Of a stretch of DNA of 64,000 bases, positions 10,211 through 18,715 are shown piece by piece. Both the position numbers and the translations under genes were made by a program. Source of the stretch: Streptomyces sp. AM 4-1-1 (GTDB lineage: Bacteria > Actinomycetota > Actinomycetes > Streptomycetales > Streptomycetaceae); NCBI RefSeq assembly GCF_029167625.1, contig NZ_CP119145.1:2604001-2668000 (forward strand), written 5' to 3'. Positions within the stretch are counted from its first letter, which is position 1, and every line of letters starts with the position of its first letter. Under the pieces are notes generated by a model. It did no database searches and had not been told where the DNA came from. It was given only the letters and a program-made list of their open reading frames with translations.

Positions 10211-11053
10211 TCAGGCAGCGTCGAGGGCTCGTCTGGCGCGAGCGATCACGCGATGGGCATCCGCACCGTGGACCGCCGCATCGGAGAGCGCTCGCCACAC
10301 CTTTTGATAGACCCCGACACTGTCCTCGTCGTCCAGCCAGAGTTCCGCGTGCCAGTCCTCCGCGATCACCAATCGGTCGTCGTACAGCCAGAATCCGTTG
10401 GCCGGCGGAAGCCCGAGAGGGGCGCCGAACGGGACAATGCCCAGAGAAACGGTGTCCAGCCCGAGAACGCCCACCAGACGGTCGAGCTGTGCGGCGAGCA
10501 CGGGAGGAGGACACACCAGCGCGCGGAGCGCTGCCTCCCACATCACGATGTGGAATGTCCGCCCAGGCTCGTACAGCATCTCCTGACGCTTCACCCGGGC
10601 CCGTACGGCTTCCTCGGTGTCGCGTACGGACTGGTGGAGGTCCGCGTAGCGGGTGAACACGTGACGGGCGTATTCGGCGGTCTGGAGCATTCCCACGACC
10701 GTGGAGCCCTGCCAGACGCGGAACGTCGTCGTTCGTTCGTACTCGGCTGTCAGCGTGTCCTGAACCGGCTTGTGGCCCGCTGACAGCTGTCTGCGCCAGG
10801 CCCGGGACCGGGACTCCAGGCTTCGGAGCCGAGTGATCAGTTCCTTTGCGGCCTCCGGATGACCGGTACCGTCCGCCCACGCCAGCAGATCGTCCGCCGT
10901 CGCGGTCTGACGCCCGGTCTCCAATTTACTGATCTTGGACTGAGGCCAGTCGAGGCGGGCCGCCAGCTGGCGGCCCGTCAGGCGCCGGTCGGTGCGCAGC
11001 TCCCGTAGCCGCGACCCGAGGGCAACTCTCGCCTGCTGGAAGTCGGTGCTCAC
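10211..11053 (-). CDS. XRE-family helix-turn-helix regulator with DUF5753
   Basis: This 280-aa protein has an N-terminal HTH (about 9-60; LGSRLRELRTDRRLTGRQLAARLDWPQSKISKLETGRQ) and a C-terminal DUF5753 effector-like domain (YERTTTFRVWQGSTVVGMLQTAEYARHVF onward). Such regulators are abundant in Streptomyces and often pair with a DUF397 or DUF6879 partner. The GTG start at 11053 overlaps the stop of the DUF6879 gene (GTGA), so the two are translationally coupled. It lies 220 bp upstream of the small peptide gene on the same strand and may control it. The longer open frame upstream is an overlap artefact. Confidence 0.88.
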   Translation of the reverse strand: MSTDFQQARVALGSRLRELRTDRRLTGRQLAARLDWPQSKISKLETGRQTATADDLLAWADGTGHPEAAKELITRLRSLESRSRAWRRQLSAGHKPVQDTLTAEYERTTTFRVWQGSTVVGMLQTAEYARHVFTRYADLHQSVRDTEEAVRARVKRQEMLYEPGRTFHIVMWEAALRALVCPPPVLAAQLDRLVGVLGLDTVSLGIVPFGAPLGLPPANGFWLYDDRLVIAEDWHAELWLDDEDSVGVYQKVWRALSDAAVHGADAHRVIARARRALDAA

Positions 11054-11802
11054 CCGGCGGTCTGCACCTGTTCCGCGAAGGTCTCGTACGGAACGGCGTG
11101 GTGCCACGCGGCATCCCGGACCTGGCAGGCGCGTGCGACCTCCACAGGGTCGGTGACCAGTTCGACGCCGGTCATCCGGTCGTCGTCGTCGAAGCGGAGC
11201 CGGGCGATCACCCTGGAGTCGAAGAGCCAGAGGTCGCTGTCGGGAAGTCGCAGCCGCTCGGCTTCGGAACGCCACAGATTGCGGATGTCCTCACCCACCG
11301 CACTGTTGCGACGGGCGTTGTCGAGCAGGTACCGCTGGCCGGGGGTGGACGGATCATCCATGATTCGCACACGCTCGAAGCGCTTCCCCAGGGCGGACTG
11401 TTCGCGCCGGGACACACACCAGGGATCGTTCAGGTCCCAGTCGGCGTCCTCGCCCCGGACGAAACGCCGGTACGTCTCGGTCTCCTCGTCGGACCGGTAG
11501 CGACGACGGGTCTCAAGGCGCCAAGCGGTGTGCTCGAACGTCCGGAACATGCCCCCGAACTCATCGAAGCTGATCAGCACAGACGTCCTCTCCACGTCCC
11601 TGGGCGCGAAGTCGGCCAGCAACACGCGCGGTACGGCAACGAATCCTTCCCCCTCCTTGACGTTCCGAAGCTGCGCCACATCGTCGGGGTCGGTCACCGC
11701 GTTTCCTTGCACGAGAACGTCCCCGGTGTCCAGGTCCTCGTACAAGGTCGGGCAGCCGTCGTTGCCGGAGTTGGTACCGATGAACCGGAGCCGTCGTGCC
11801 AT
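11050..11802 (-). CDS. DUF6879-type protein with an N-terminal small-domain fusion
   Basis: The 250-aa product has two parts. Residues 1-68 (MARRLRFIGTNSGNDGCPTL ... FVAVPRVLLADFAP) resemble a small stand-alone Streptomyces protein that usually precedes DUF6879 genes. Residues about 75-250 resemble DUF6879 (FRTFEHTAWRLETRRRY ... LWLFDSRVIARLRFDDDDRMTGVELV). The function is unknown; such genes accompany XRE regulators in Streptomyces. The start at 11802 is the Met opening the conserved N-terminus. Its stop overlaps the XRE start. I read the one-frame combination as a fusion, from memory of the separate genes. Confidence 0.75.
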   Translation of the reverse strand: MARRLRFIGTNSGNDGCPTLYEDLDTGDVLVQGNAVTDPDDVAQLRNVKEGEGFVAVPRVLLADFAPRDVERTSVLISFDEFGGMFRTFEHTAWRLETRRRYRSDEETETYRRFVRGEDADWDLNDPWCVSRREQSALGKRFERVRIMDDPSTPGQRYLLDNARRNSAVGEDIRNLWRSEAERLRLPDSDLWLFDSRVIARLRFDDDDRMTGVELVTDPVEVARACQVRDAAWHHAVPYETFAEQVQTAG

Positions 11803-12001
11803 GGCCGTTCCCCTCTCACCACCGGACAGTTCCCGACCAGGATGGGACGGGCACGGCCGCCCTGTCCCGTGTGATTCGCGATGATTCCCGGGATGCGGTC
11901 CGCAGACGCCCGGTTCCCGGGCACGTGCCGTGGAACCGGGGGCCAGGGAGGTGCGGCGAAGCCGGATCGGACCGGCTCCCCGGACCCACGTCACGTCCTC
12001 C

Positions 12002-13033
12002 TCAGCCCGTGCCCTCCGCCGCCCTGATGGCGTCGCGGTAAGTGCGGGCGGCGGCGCGCAGGGCGGCCTCCGGGTCGACGCCGTCCCGCTCGGCGGCCAC
12101 GGCGAGGGCGAGCAGTTCGTACCCGATGCCGATGCCGTTGTCACTGCCGCCGCCATCGACGCTGTCGTCGGGGCCGCCGGGGCCGCCGGGGCCGCCGGTG
12201 GGGAGCGGGACGTCGAGGCCCGCGCTACGGGCCCGGCCGCCGAGCTTCGCGGCGAGGGCCAGGCCGGGCTGGCCGAGCGGGACGCCGTCGGTCACCGAAT
12301 CGCGCTGCTTCTCGACGGCCTTGGTGCGCAGCCAGTGCTCGTGGACGTCCTCGGCGGTCTCGGCGGTCTCGTCGCCGAAGATGTGCGGGTGGCGGTGGAT
12401 CAGCTTCTCGACCAGGGTGGCCGCGACCTCGTCCACCGAGAACGGTTCGTCCTCGTCCTCCTGAGCGACCCGGGCGTGGAACACGACCTGGAGGAGCACG
12501 TCCCCCAGTTCCTCGCGCAGGGCCTCCCGGTCGCCGTCCTCGATCGCCTCGACGAGTTCGTACATCTCCTCGATGGCGTACTTGGCCAGGCTCCGGTGGG
12601 TCTGCTCGGACGTCCACGGGCACCCGGCCCTGACCTGGTCCATGACCTGGACCACGTCGAGGAGGCGGGCGCCCGGCAGGTCGTACGAACCGGGCAGCAG
12701 CTCCAGGTCCGGCATCCGCACCCGCCCCGACCCGCCGAGTCCGGCGAGCCCGTCGGTCAGCGGGCGGTCGCCCTCGCCGCCCACCAGCACCACGACGGTC
12801 CGGCCGCCCGCACAGGCGTCGACCAGCTCCTCGGCGACGGGCGCGGTGTGCTCGACGGTGACGCCCGCCTCGCGGAGGAACGGCAACTGCGGGTTGTCGC
12901 GCTCCGGGCACAGCACCCGGTCCGCCGCGCGCAGCGTCTGCCAGGCGGGCCAGGACAGCAGTCCGGGGGCGACCCGGTGGCTGGCGGTGAGCAGGACGAT
13001 ACGGCCGGGGTCGCCGGGGGCTTCAGCGTTCAC
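12002..13033 (-). CDS. mazG: MazG-type nucleoside triphosphate pyrophosphohydrolase
   Basis: This 343-aa protein hydrolyses NTPs/dNTPs to monophosphates and pyrophosphate (house-cleaning). The N-terminal 115 residues form the Streptomyces-type extension (RIVLLTASHRVAPGLL...). The MazG domain follows, with CPWTSEQTHRSLAKYAIEEMYELVEAI and the EExxE...ExGD metal-binding helices (EELGDVLLQVVFHARVA), then HRHPHIFG...W. A Gly/Pro-rich insertion (TGGPGGPGGPDDS, residues about 280-300), encoded by a GCC/GGG repeat, lies near the C-terminus. It sits upstream of the SurA-like lipoprotein, a common Streptomyces order with enolase nearby. Confidence 0.92.
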   Translation of the reverse strand: MNAEAPGDPGRIVLLTASHRVAPGLLSWPAWQTLRAADRVLCPERDNPQLPFLREAGVTVEHTAPVAEELVDACAGGRTVVVLVGGEGDRPLTDGLAGLGGSGRVRMPDLELLPGSYDLPGARLLDVVQVMDQVRAGCPWTSEQTHRSLAKYAIEEMYELVEAIEDGDREALREELGDVLLQVVFHARVAQEDEDEPFSVDEVAATLVEKLIHRHPHIFGDETAETAEDVHEHWLRTKAVEKQRDSVTDGVPLGQPGLALAAKLGGRARSAGLDVPLPTGGPGGPGGPDDSVDGGGSDNGIGIGYELLALAVAAERDGVDPEAALRAAARTYRDAIRAAEGTG

Positions 13034-13068
13034 CCCCCGAACCTACCCCGGCCTCCGCCGGCCTTCCC

Positions 13069-13725
13069 CTACGCGCCCGCCTCCACGCCCTGCCGCTCGG
13101 GCTTGGTGACCTGGGTGATCCAGGGGATCTCGTGGTTGGCGAGCTGGCTCTGCTTCTCGTCCCAGTTGCCGAAGCGCGGGTTCACGTCGATGTGGAGCGA
13201 CTTCGACGCGGCGGCGAGCGCGTTACCCACGGTCTGCTGTCCGGCCGGGGACCGGAGGTCGGCGCCGAGCGCCTGGGCCAGCTTAGAGAGCAGGACCTGC
13301 TCGCGCAGGACGCCCTCGATCTGGTCCGGGGCGACCCAGCTCTGCTGGAGCATCGTCGACCGCAGCTGGTCCTCGCCTCCGGACTGCGAAACGGCGGCCT
13401 GCCGCATCTGCTGGACGTCGTTGCGGTTGACGGTGACGCCCGCGTCCTTCGCGGCCCGGTCCAGCACCCGATCGAAGATCATCTCGTGCAGCTTGGCCCG
13501 GCTGAGCTGCCCGGACTTGCTGACGAGCTGGGCCGACTCCGGGGCGTCCCGCTGCGCGTCGCGCACCCGCGCCACCTGCGCCTGGAGGGCGGACACCTCG
13601 ATCCGGTCACCACCGACGACGGCCGCGGCTCCCGGATGGGCCTGACTGCCGCAGGCGGAGAGGATCGGGACCGCCACGACGAGAGCGGCGGAAACGGCGA
13701 GCGCGGTGCGACGACGGCGGTGCAA
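13069..13725 (-). CDS. SurA N-terminal domain lipoprotein (peptidyl-prolyl isomerase-like chaperone)
   Basis: This 218-aa lipoprotein has a basic start (HRRRRTALA), a hydrophobic h-region and the lipobox ILSAC (Cys near residue 25). A SurA-N-like helical chaperone segment (IEVSALQAQVARVRDAQ ... RAKLHEMIFDRVLDRAAKDAGVTV) follows. A TTG start at 13725 is preferred: GGGAGG lies about 7 nt upstream and the signal peptide begins there. The upstream ORF extension has no signal or conserved content. The C-terminus contains VNPRFGNWD, typical of the actinobacterial SurA-like family. It probably assists folding of exported proteins at the outer face of the membrane. Confidence 0.85.
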   Translation of the reverse strand: MHRRRRTALAVSAALVVAVPILSACGSQAHPGAAAVVGGDRIEVSALQAQVARVRDAQRDAPESAQLVSKSGQLSRAKLHEMIFDRVLDRAAKDAGVTVNRNDVQQMRQAAVSQSGGEDQLRSTMLQQSWVAPDQIEGVLREQVLLSKLAQALGADLRSPAGQQTVGNALAAASKSLHIDVNPRFGNWDEKQSQLANHEIPWITQVTKPERQGVEAGA

Positions 13726-14365
13726 AGGAGCCTCCCGGGGAGATTGTGCGGCTGTGCACAAGACCTTGCGTTGATCGATGTTAGGCAGTGGAGGTGGGCT
13801 GGGCCACTGATTCGACCAACGATTCGGGGAGAGTTGGGGGTGTGGGGCGGTCGGGGCTGCTCCTGGCCCGTCGGTGTGACAACCGAGGGCTGGGCGGGGG
13901 CTCGGCGGCGAGAGTACACGGGCCGGGAGGGGAGCGCGTAGAGATGATATGTGTCGCTGCTGCAACACTGAGAGTGCTTGGCCGACGCAGCCGTCAACTG
14001 CTTCCGCCTGGCTGTTCTTCCATGGTTTCCGGGCGCGGACGACCGCACCCCAGCACGGGCCGTTGGCAATCTGAGCCACGGTGTGTCCCACCGGCCATCG
14101 CGCCGCCCACGGCTGGTGCACTCGTTCGCGCCGACGCTCCCTTGTTCTTGTATCTCGTCTTCACGAGCCAAAATTCCGCCCGCCAGAGTGGATAATTCCA
14201 GGGCCCCTACGCCCTTTCGAACGTTGCATGCCTCGAATCCCATCACAACCCCTTGACTTGAGGTGTCGAGGCGACCGCTGACGGCCAGGACGCGCCTGCC
14301 GAGAATTAACTTCACCCACCATGAGTGCTATCGGCGCTTCTTGACCTCGATAACACCTGGGCTGC
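13726..14365. other. Intergenic region before the toxin remnant
   Basis: This 640-bp stretch starts with the promoter side of the SurA-like gene and shifts, from about 14150, to clearly lower GC content that continues into the toxin/immunity island. Open frames here have no ribosome binding site or motif. I see no gene or attachment site. Confidence 0.5.
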
Positions 14366-14911
14366 TCACTGACCCAACATTCGATCTTCATCGAACCCAA
14401 GATCATCTTCGACTCCCAGTTCGACAGCCGCATGCCATCGAACGGCGTCGGGCCATGGCTGGGTCACCATCTGGCGAATTCGATCGACAGCCTCTGGTGT
14501 GCCAATCTCTTTCAGAGAGGAGATGACTTTCTGGCACAACCAGTACGCCGGAGCATCTTCGCTCACTGAATCTTCTGCCACCCGATACAGGCAGCCGACT
14601 GCATCCACTTCCCGAATATCACCCAGAATGTCTACGAGATCTTCTTTGTTCAATCCCGCGGCATTTGAATCAAGGATCTCCTGGAGAACCTCACCGAGAC
14701 CCGCTACTTGAAGAGGGGCCGCCAAGTTGGCAAACTTCTCAACCCTGGTCCAACTTCCCACGCGTGCCGCTTCGCGAATCCAGGAGACGATGACGCCACA
14801 GAGCCCAGGATTCAGCTCCGCAATGGACCTAGCGTCTCGTTCTGTGAGAAAACCATTCACGAGTGTTTCCACTAGATCGGCTTCAGGTCGTTCGGCCATC
14901 GGAGGAGTCAC
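14366..14911 (-). CDS. Presumed immunity protein (alpha-helical, HEAT-like) of the adjacent toxin
   Basis: This 181-aa acidic protein is predicted to be almost entirely helical, with repeat-like segments (LQVAGLGEVLQEILDSN, KEDLVDILGDIREVDAVGCLYRVAED, YWLCQKVISSLKEIGTPEAVDRIRQM) resembling HEAT repeats. The GTG start overlaps the stop of the upstream toxin-domain frame by 4 bp, the usual arrangement of a toxin and its immunity gene. GC content is well below that of the neighbours, suggesting acquisition by transfer. The frame is intact although the toxin is broken. An internal ATG at 14899 is an alternative start. The immunity role is inferred from position. Confidence 0.6.
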   Translation of the reverse strand: MTPPMAERPEADLVETLVNGFLTERDARSIAELNPGLCGVIVSWIREAARVGSWTRVEKFANLAAPLQVAGLGEVLQEILDSNAAGLNKEDLVDILGDIREVDAVGCLYRVAEDSVSEDAPAYWLCQKVISSLKEIGTPEAVDRIRQMVTQPWPDAVRWHAAVELGVEDDLGFDEDRMLGQ

Positions 14912-15744
14912 CAGTCATCCACCCTTCCAAAGCGGGCAATCCTTGAATTGAATACTCCGACCGATCCAGGCCTCAGGCCGAAAGCATCAGCCCCGCGTTC
15001 CGATTTCAGATGCACGGCGTTAATGTCCTGACCAATTTCCCCCGGAGTTTTACCTGCTGACACCAACGCATCGCGGGCACCTGGGGACATCTCAAAGCGG
15101 ACCAGAGCCGTATATTTATCGGCATTCCTGCCCCCTCTGCGTGCTGTCCTGGAACTCAGGCCTTCAAGGTACTCACGAGACTGCGTGACAAAATTTTCCG
15201 TACCCTTTACAGTAATCCCGCCATTAGGTCCCAGTTGGTTGAATTCCTTCTCGCTCATTGCGCGATAGAAGATCTCGTTGCAATTGTGGACCAGAATCGG
15301 CGTCTTGCCCGCCAGCACATAGTACGTATGCGCCCCGTCGACGGTCAGGTTGTACACCGCCGCCTGCTGCGTCTAGGCGCGGACCGCGTCCACCTGGACC
15401 CACGTTCCGGCGCCCGTCAGGAGCCACTGGCCCGGCTTCAGTTCGCCGGCCTTCTGCCACTTCTTCTGGTCAGGGGACCAGAACGGGTGGCCCTCCGCGG
15501 CCGTGAACCGGTCGGTGGCGGCCCCCTTGTCGCCGTCCGTGTCCACCGTCAGTTCGACCAGGTGCTTCTCGCCCTTGCCGACGATGGTGGCGGTGACCTT
15601 CTGTTCGGACGTTCTGCCGGTGGTCGGGTCGGTGGCCACCACCTCGTCGCCCGACTCGACGTTCTCGATGGGTTTGCGGGTGCCGTCGGCCATCTCGACC
15701 TCGGTACTGGCCGTGAAGCTGTTCATCGAGGCCACGGTGTTCAC
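14908..15744 (-). pseudogene. Truncated polymorphic toxin: Hint domain plus C-terminal toxin, interrupted by TAG
   Basis: One reading frame encodes a pretoxin Hint domain (SFTASTEVEMADGTRKPIEN ... GHPFWSPDQKKWQKAGELKPGQWL), stops at TAG (15373-15375), then continues in the same frame with the rest of Hint (VYNLTVDGAHTYYVLAGKTP, ILVHNC) and a toxin domain of about 115 aa (IFYRAMSEKEFNQLGPNGGI ... RIARFGRVDDW). The TAG falls where related Hint domains carry a conserved Trp (AVRxW), so a single TGG to TAG change is likely. The N-terminal RHS-like body is absent. Met occupies the position before Asn-Ser-Phe, where many Hint domains have the catalytic Cys. The toxin domain has YRxMS and FVT motifs reminiscent of ADP-ribosyltransferase-like toxins; that assignment is uncertain. 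Confidence 0.8.
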
Positions 15745-15983
15745 GCAGTCGACGGCGGTCTGGGCCCGGTGGCCAACGGCGACTTCAAGGGCTGGATGCC
15801 ACTCCCGGGCACCGGGTTCACCGGCGCGTTCACCGCCGTGACGGCCCGCAACGGCATCCAGCTCTCTACCGCACGTCGAGCAACCAGACCATGTTCTACC
15901 ACCTGAGCACGGCCTTCGCGGGGCTCCGGTCCGGCTCCGCGGCGCCGTCCTTCACCGGAGCGGCGCTGCCCGCTCCCCGGTAG
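15745..15983 (+). pseudogene. Possible fragment of a secreted protein, frameshifted
   Basis: On the plus strand a protein-like stretch reads GDFKGWMPLPGTGFTGAFTA and VTARNGIQL. After a shift of frame near 15867 it continues as RTSSNQTMFYHLSTAFAGLR and ends at a TAG near 15981. There is no start codon or ribosome binding site. I cannot name the family; it may instead be noncoding, since an open frame also continues on the minus strand into the Hint remnant. Confidence 0.3.
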
Positions 15984-16239
15984 CACCGGCCGGATCGCGT
16001 GCCGTCACCGCGGCGGGCCCGACCGCCCAGTGACGGCTTCGCTACCGGTCGTGGCACGTCCGGAACGGAGGTGCCGAGGCAGCTCCGGTCGTGGCGCGCA
16101 CAGCCCCGCGTTCGTGCCACGACCGGCGGCGACACCACGAGGGCCGCGTTCCGCCCGTCGCCCGAGTGACATCCCGGCTTCATCCGGACGGCACCCGCAC
16201 GTGGCCCGCCCGGTGGCCGGGCCGCGTACGTTCCCCGGC
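15984..16239. other. Short intergenic region after the toxin island
   Basis: GC content returns to the normal high level. Only the upstream region of the methyltransferase-like gene is evident. Confidence 0.4.
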
Positions 16240-17133
16240 ATGCCCTCTCTTCTGCGCAACCGTCTGGCGGAGCGAGTCCTGCGCCCCGCCTTCTCCGTGG
16301 TCGGCCGGCACGTCGACCAGCGTATGGAGCGCACCACCCATGCCGTCCAGAACGATCTCGACGCGCTCCACCACGAGGTGGCCGATCTGCGGCGGCGGCA
16401 GTACGGGCTGACGCTGCTGCTCGACGGCGCGGACCGGGGCACCCAGCGGATGCCCACCGCGACCGAGATCGACACCCTGGTGCGGGAGGTGCGGACCACG
16501 ACGGGTGGCGGTGAGCACGCCCGCCGCGAAGTGACCTCCGCCTACCGCACGGTCGTGGCGCTCGAAGCGCTGGGGATCGGGCGGCTGCCCGGTTCCACCT
16601 CCGATGTCTGCGGAAAGCTCGCCACCGTACCGCTGCTCTCCCCGCCGGGCGGCGACATCCTCGAAATCGGCCCCGCGCACGGCCTGTTCGCGGCGGCGCT
16701 GGTACGGATGATGCACCGGGCCGGGGCCGAACCGCGGCTCACGATCGTCGGCCCCGCGACCGACGCCGATCAGCGCGAGGACGTCGTACGGGCCAATCTG
16801 GCGCTCGGCGGGGTCGCCTTCGGCAGTGGCGCGGGGCTCGGCGCCCGCCTCCTGGGCGGCCTTCCCGGTGACACGGCGGTGCGCACCGCGGTCGCCGACC
16901 GGGAGTACGGGGTGATCGTGGTGAGCGGTGACCACTCGCGGGTCGGGGTGGCGGCCGATCTGGAGTGGGCCGAGGAGATCGCGGCCTCCGGCGCGGTCGT
17001 GGTCCTCGACGGTTACGGCGGACAGGCGTCGCCCGGGGTGCAGGACGCCGCCGACAGACATCTGGCGGGTGGGGTGTCGCGGCTGCGGATGCTGGGGCGG
17101 GTGGCCACCACCGCGTATCTCCGCGCCGGTTGA
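16240..17133 (+). CDS. Class I SAM methyltransferase-like protein
   Basis: The 297-aa protein has an N-terminal helical region (RLAERVLRPAFSVVGRHVDQ, ERTTHAVQNDLDALHHEVADLRRRQ) that could form a coiled coil. A Rossmann-type segment follows, with a motif I-like loop GGDILEIGPAHGLFAAALV near residue 140, and later YGVIVVSGDHSRVGVAADLEWAEEIAASG. The loop lacks the canonical GxGxG, so catalytic activity is uncertain. ATG at 16240 is chosen because the first 70 residues of the longer open frame are R/P/S-rich and not protein-like. No partner is evident; the kinase pair lies downstream on the opposite strand. Confidence 0.6.
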   Translation: MPSLLRNRLAERVLRPAFSVVGRHVDQRMERTTHAVQNDLDALHHEVADLRRRQYGLTLLLDGADRGTQRMPTATEIDTLVREVRTTTGGGEHARREVTSAYRTVVALEALGIGRLPGSTSDVCGKLATVPLLSPPGGDILEIGPAHGLFAAALVRMMHRAGAEPRLTIVGPATDADQREDVVRANLALGGVAFGSGAGLGARLLGGLPGDTAVRTAVADREYGVIVVSGDHSRVGVAADLEWAEEIAASGAVVVLDGYGGQASPGVQDAADRHLAGGVSRLRMLGRVATTAYLRAG

Positions 17134-17176
17134 GGTCACACACCCCTGGGCAAAGGGACCCGGAGGCGGCGAACGG

Positions 17177-18715
17177 TCAGCCGCCCCGGACCTCCTGCTG
17201 GCGGCCCAACTGCCGCCGCAGCTCCACCGGGAGCGGGTGGTGCGGACCGTACGCCCGCTCCGCGTCGTGGCACAGGACCTCCAACTGCCGCATACCGGCG
17301 ACGTGGTCGCCGACCGCGATCAGCAGGTGGCCGATGCGGTGACGGATGTCGAAGGCGCGGGCCGGGTCGGGTCCGGTCACGTACTGGTTCTCGTAGTACG
17401 GGAGCACCGAGCGGTACTCCGTGAGCGCGGCCGCCGCCTCGCCCAACTGCTCCAGGCACTGCGCCGCGTCGTACCGGAACTGGAGCGTCTGGCCGTCGGA
17501 CGGGCCCGCCTCCGCCGTCCGGTCGTCGGTGAGGCGGCGCAGTTCGGGCAGCGCTCGGCGGTACTGCCCGTCGTCCATCAGTGTCGCCGCGTACTGCTTG
17601 CGCAGGATGCGCACGACCGGGGAGCGCTCGCCGTGTTCGGCGGCGGCGGCCGGGAGGATGGCGCCGAGGATGTCGATGGCCTGGGTGATGCGGCCCTCGC
17701 CGAGGAGTCTCTTCACGTCGTCGACAGCGCGGGCCACGTCCGGGCGCGGCGGGGTGCCGACGGCCTGCGGGACGGGTACGGGGCCGGGCACCGACGCCGG
17801 GGTGGCGGCCCGGTCCGGCCAGGGGGCGTGCGGACGCAGGAAGGGCCGGGTCGGGTCGAGCGGCCCGCCGGGGGCGCCGCGCGCGGGCAGCAGTGGGACG
17901 AGCGCTTCGTACACCTCCTGCGCGGAGGCGGGGCGGTGCTGCGGGTCCTTGGCGAGCAGGCGCAGCACCAGCGCTTCGAGCGGATCGGGGATCTCGGACC
18001 TGAGCTGACGGACCGGGAGCGGCGGTTCGTAGAGGTGGCGGTGGAGGACACCGAGGGCGGTGGAACCGGCGAACGGCACGTCCCCGCTGAGGAGTTCGTG
18101 GAGCAGCACCCCGAGGGCGTACAGATCGGTGTACGGGCCGACGGCGCCGCCCATCGCCTGCTCGGGTGCCATGTACGCCGGGGAGCCGATGGGTGAGCCG
18201 GTGTGGGTGAGGCGGGTGGTGTCGCTGTCCAGGACGGAGGCGACGCCCAGGTCGAGGACGGTGATCGTGCCGTCGGGGCGGACCATCACGTTGCGGGGCT
18301 TGAGGTCGCGGTGCACGATCGGCACCGCGTGCACGGCGCAGAGCACCGCGCAGAGCTGGGCGGCGACCGCGACGGCCCACTGCCAGGGGTACGGGTCGTG
18401 CTCGGCGAGATGGTCGGCGAGGTCGGCGCCCTCGACGTACTGCATGACCAGGAAGAGGTCGTCGTCGTCGCTGCCCGCGTCGTGGACGGTGACCAGCCCC
18501 GGGTGGTCGACCTGCGCGGTGACCCGGCATTCGCGGACGAACCTGCGGCGCAGTTCCTCGGCGTCGTCGGTGCCCGCGACCCGGTCGGGGCGGAGCAGCT
18601 TCACGGCGACACGGCGGTCGAGGCGCTGGTCGTACGCCGTCCAGACCTGGCCCATGCCGCCCTGGCCGAGGATGGTGGCCAGTTCGTACCGCCCGGCGAC
18701 GATGCGTCCGCTCAC
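17177..18715 (-). CDS. Serine/threonine protein kinase with C-terminal TPR-like region
   Basis: This 512-aa PknB-type kinase has a domain at about residues 8-265: glycine loop GQGGMGQVW, VAVK lysine, catalytic loop HRDLKPRNV, a DLG in place of the canonical DFG (VLDLGVAS), APE in YMAPEQA, and RPASAQEVYEAL near its end. A Pro-rich linker follows, then a helical TPR-like C-terminus (RITQAIDILGAILPAAAAEH, YRRALPELRRL, ALTEYRSVLPYYENQ). No transmembrane helix or PASTA repeats are seen, so it is probably cytosolic. The GTG start at 18715 overlaps the stop of the upstream membrane protein gene (GTGA). Confidence 0.9.
   Translation of the reverse strand: MSGRIVAGRYELATILGQGGMGQVWTAYDQRLDRRVAVKLLRPDRVAGTDDAEELRRRFVRECRVTAQVDHPGLVTVHDAGSDDDDLFLVMQYVEGADLADHLAEHDPYPWQWAVAVAAQLCAVLCAVHAVPIVHRDLKPRNVMVRPDGTITVLDLGVASVLDSDTTRLTHTGSPIGSPAYMAPEQAMGGAVGPYTDLYALGVLLHELLSGDVPFAGSTALGVLHRHLYEPPLPVRQLRSEIPDPLEALVLRLLAKDPQHRPASAQEVYEALVPLLPARGAPGGPLDPTRPFLRPHAPWPDRAATPASVPGPVPVPQAVGTPPRPDVARAVDDVKRLLGEGRITQAIDILGAILPAAAAEHGERSPVVRILRKQYAATLMDDGQYRRALPELRRLTDDRTAEAGPSDGQTLQFRYDAAQCLEQLGEAAAALTEYRSVLPYYENQYVTGPDPARAFDIRHRIGHLLIAVGDHVAGMRQLEVLCHDAERAYGPHHPLPVELRRQLGRQQEVRGG

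Noticed and set aside
14908..15744. Two separate genes at the Hint region
   Set aside because: Both halves lie in one frame and together form a complete Hint domain, so a nonsense mutation explains the split better.
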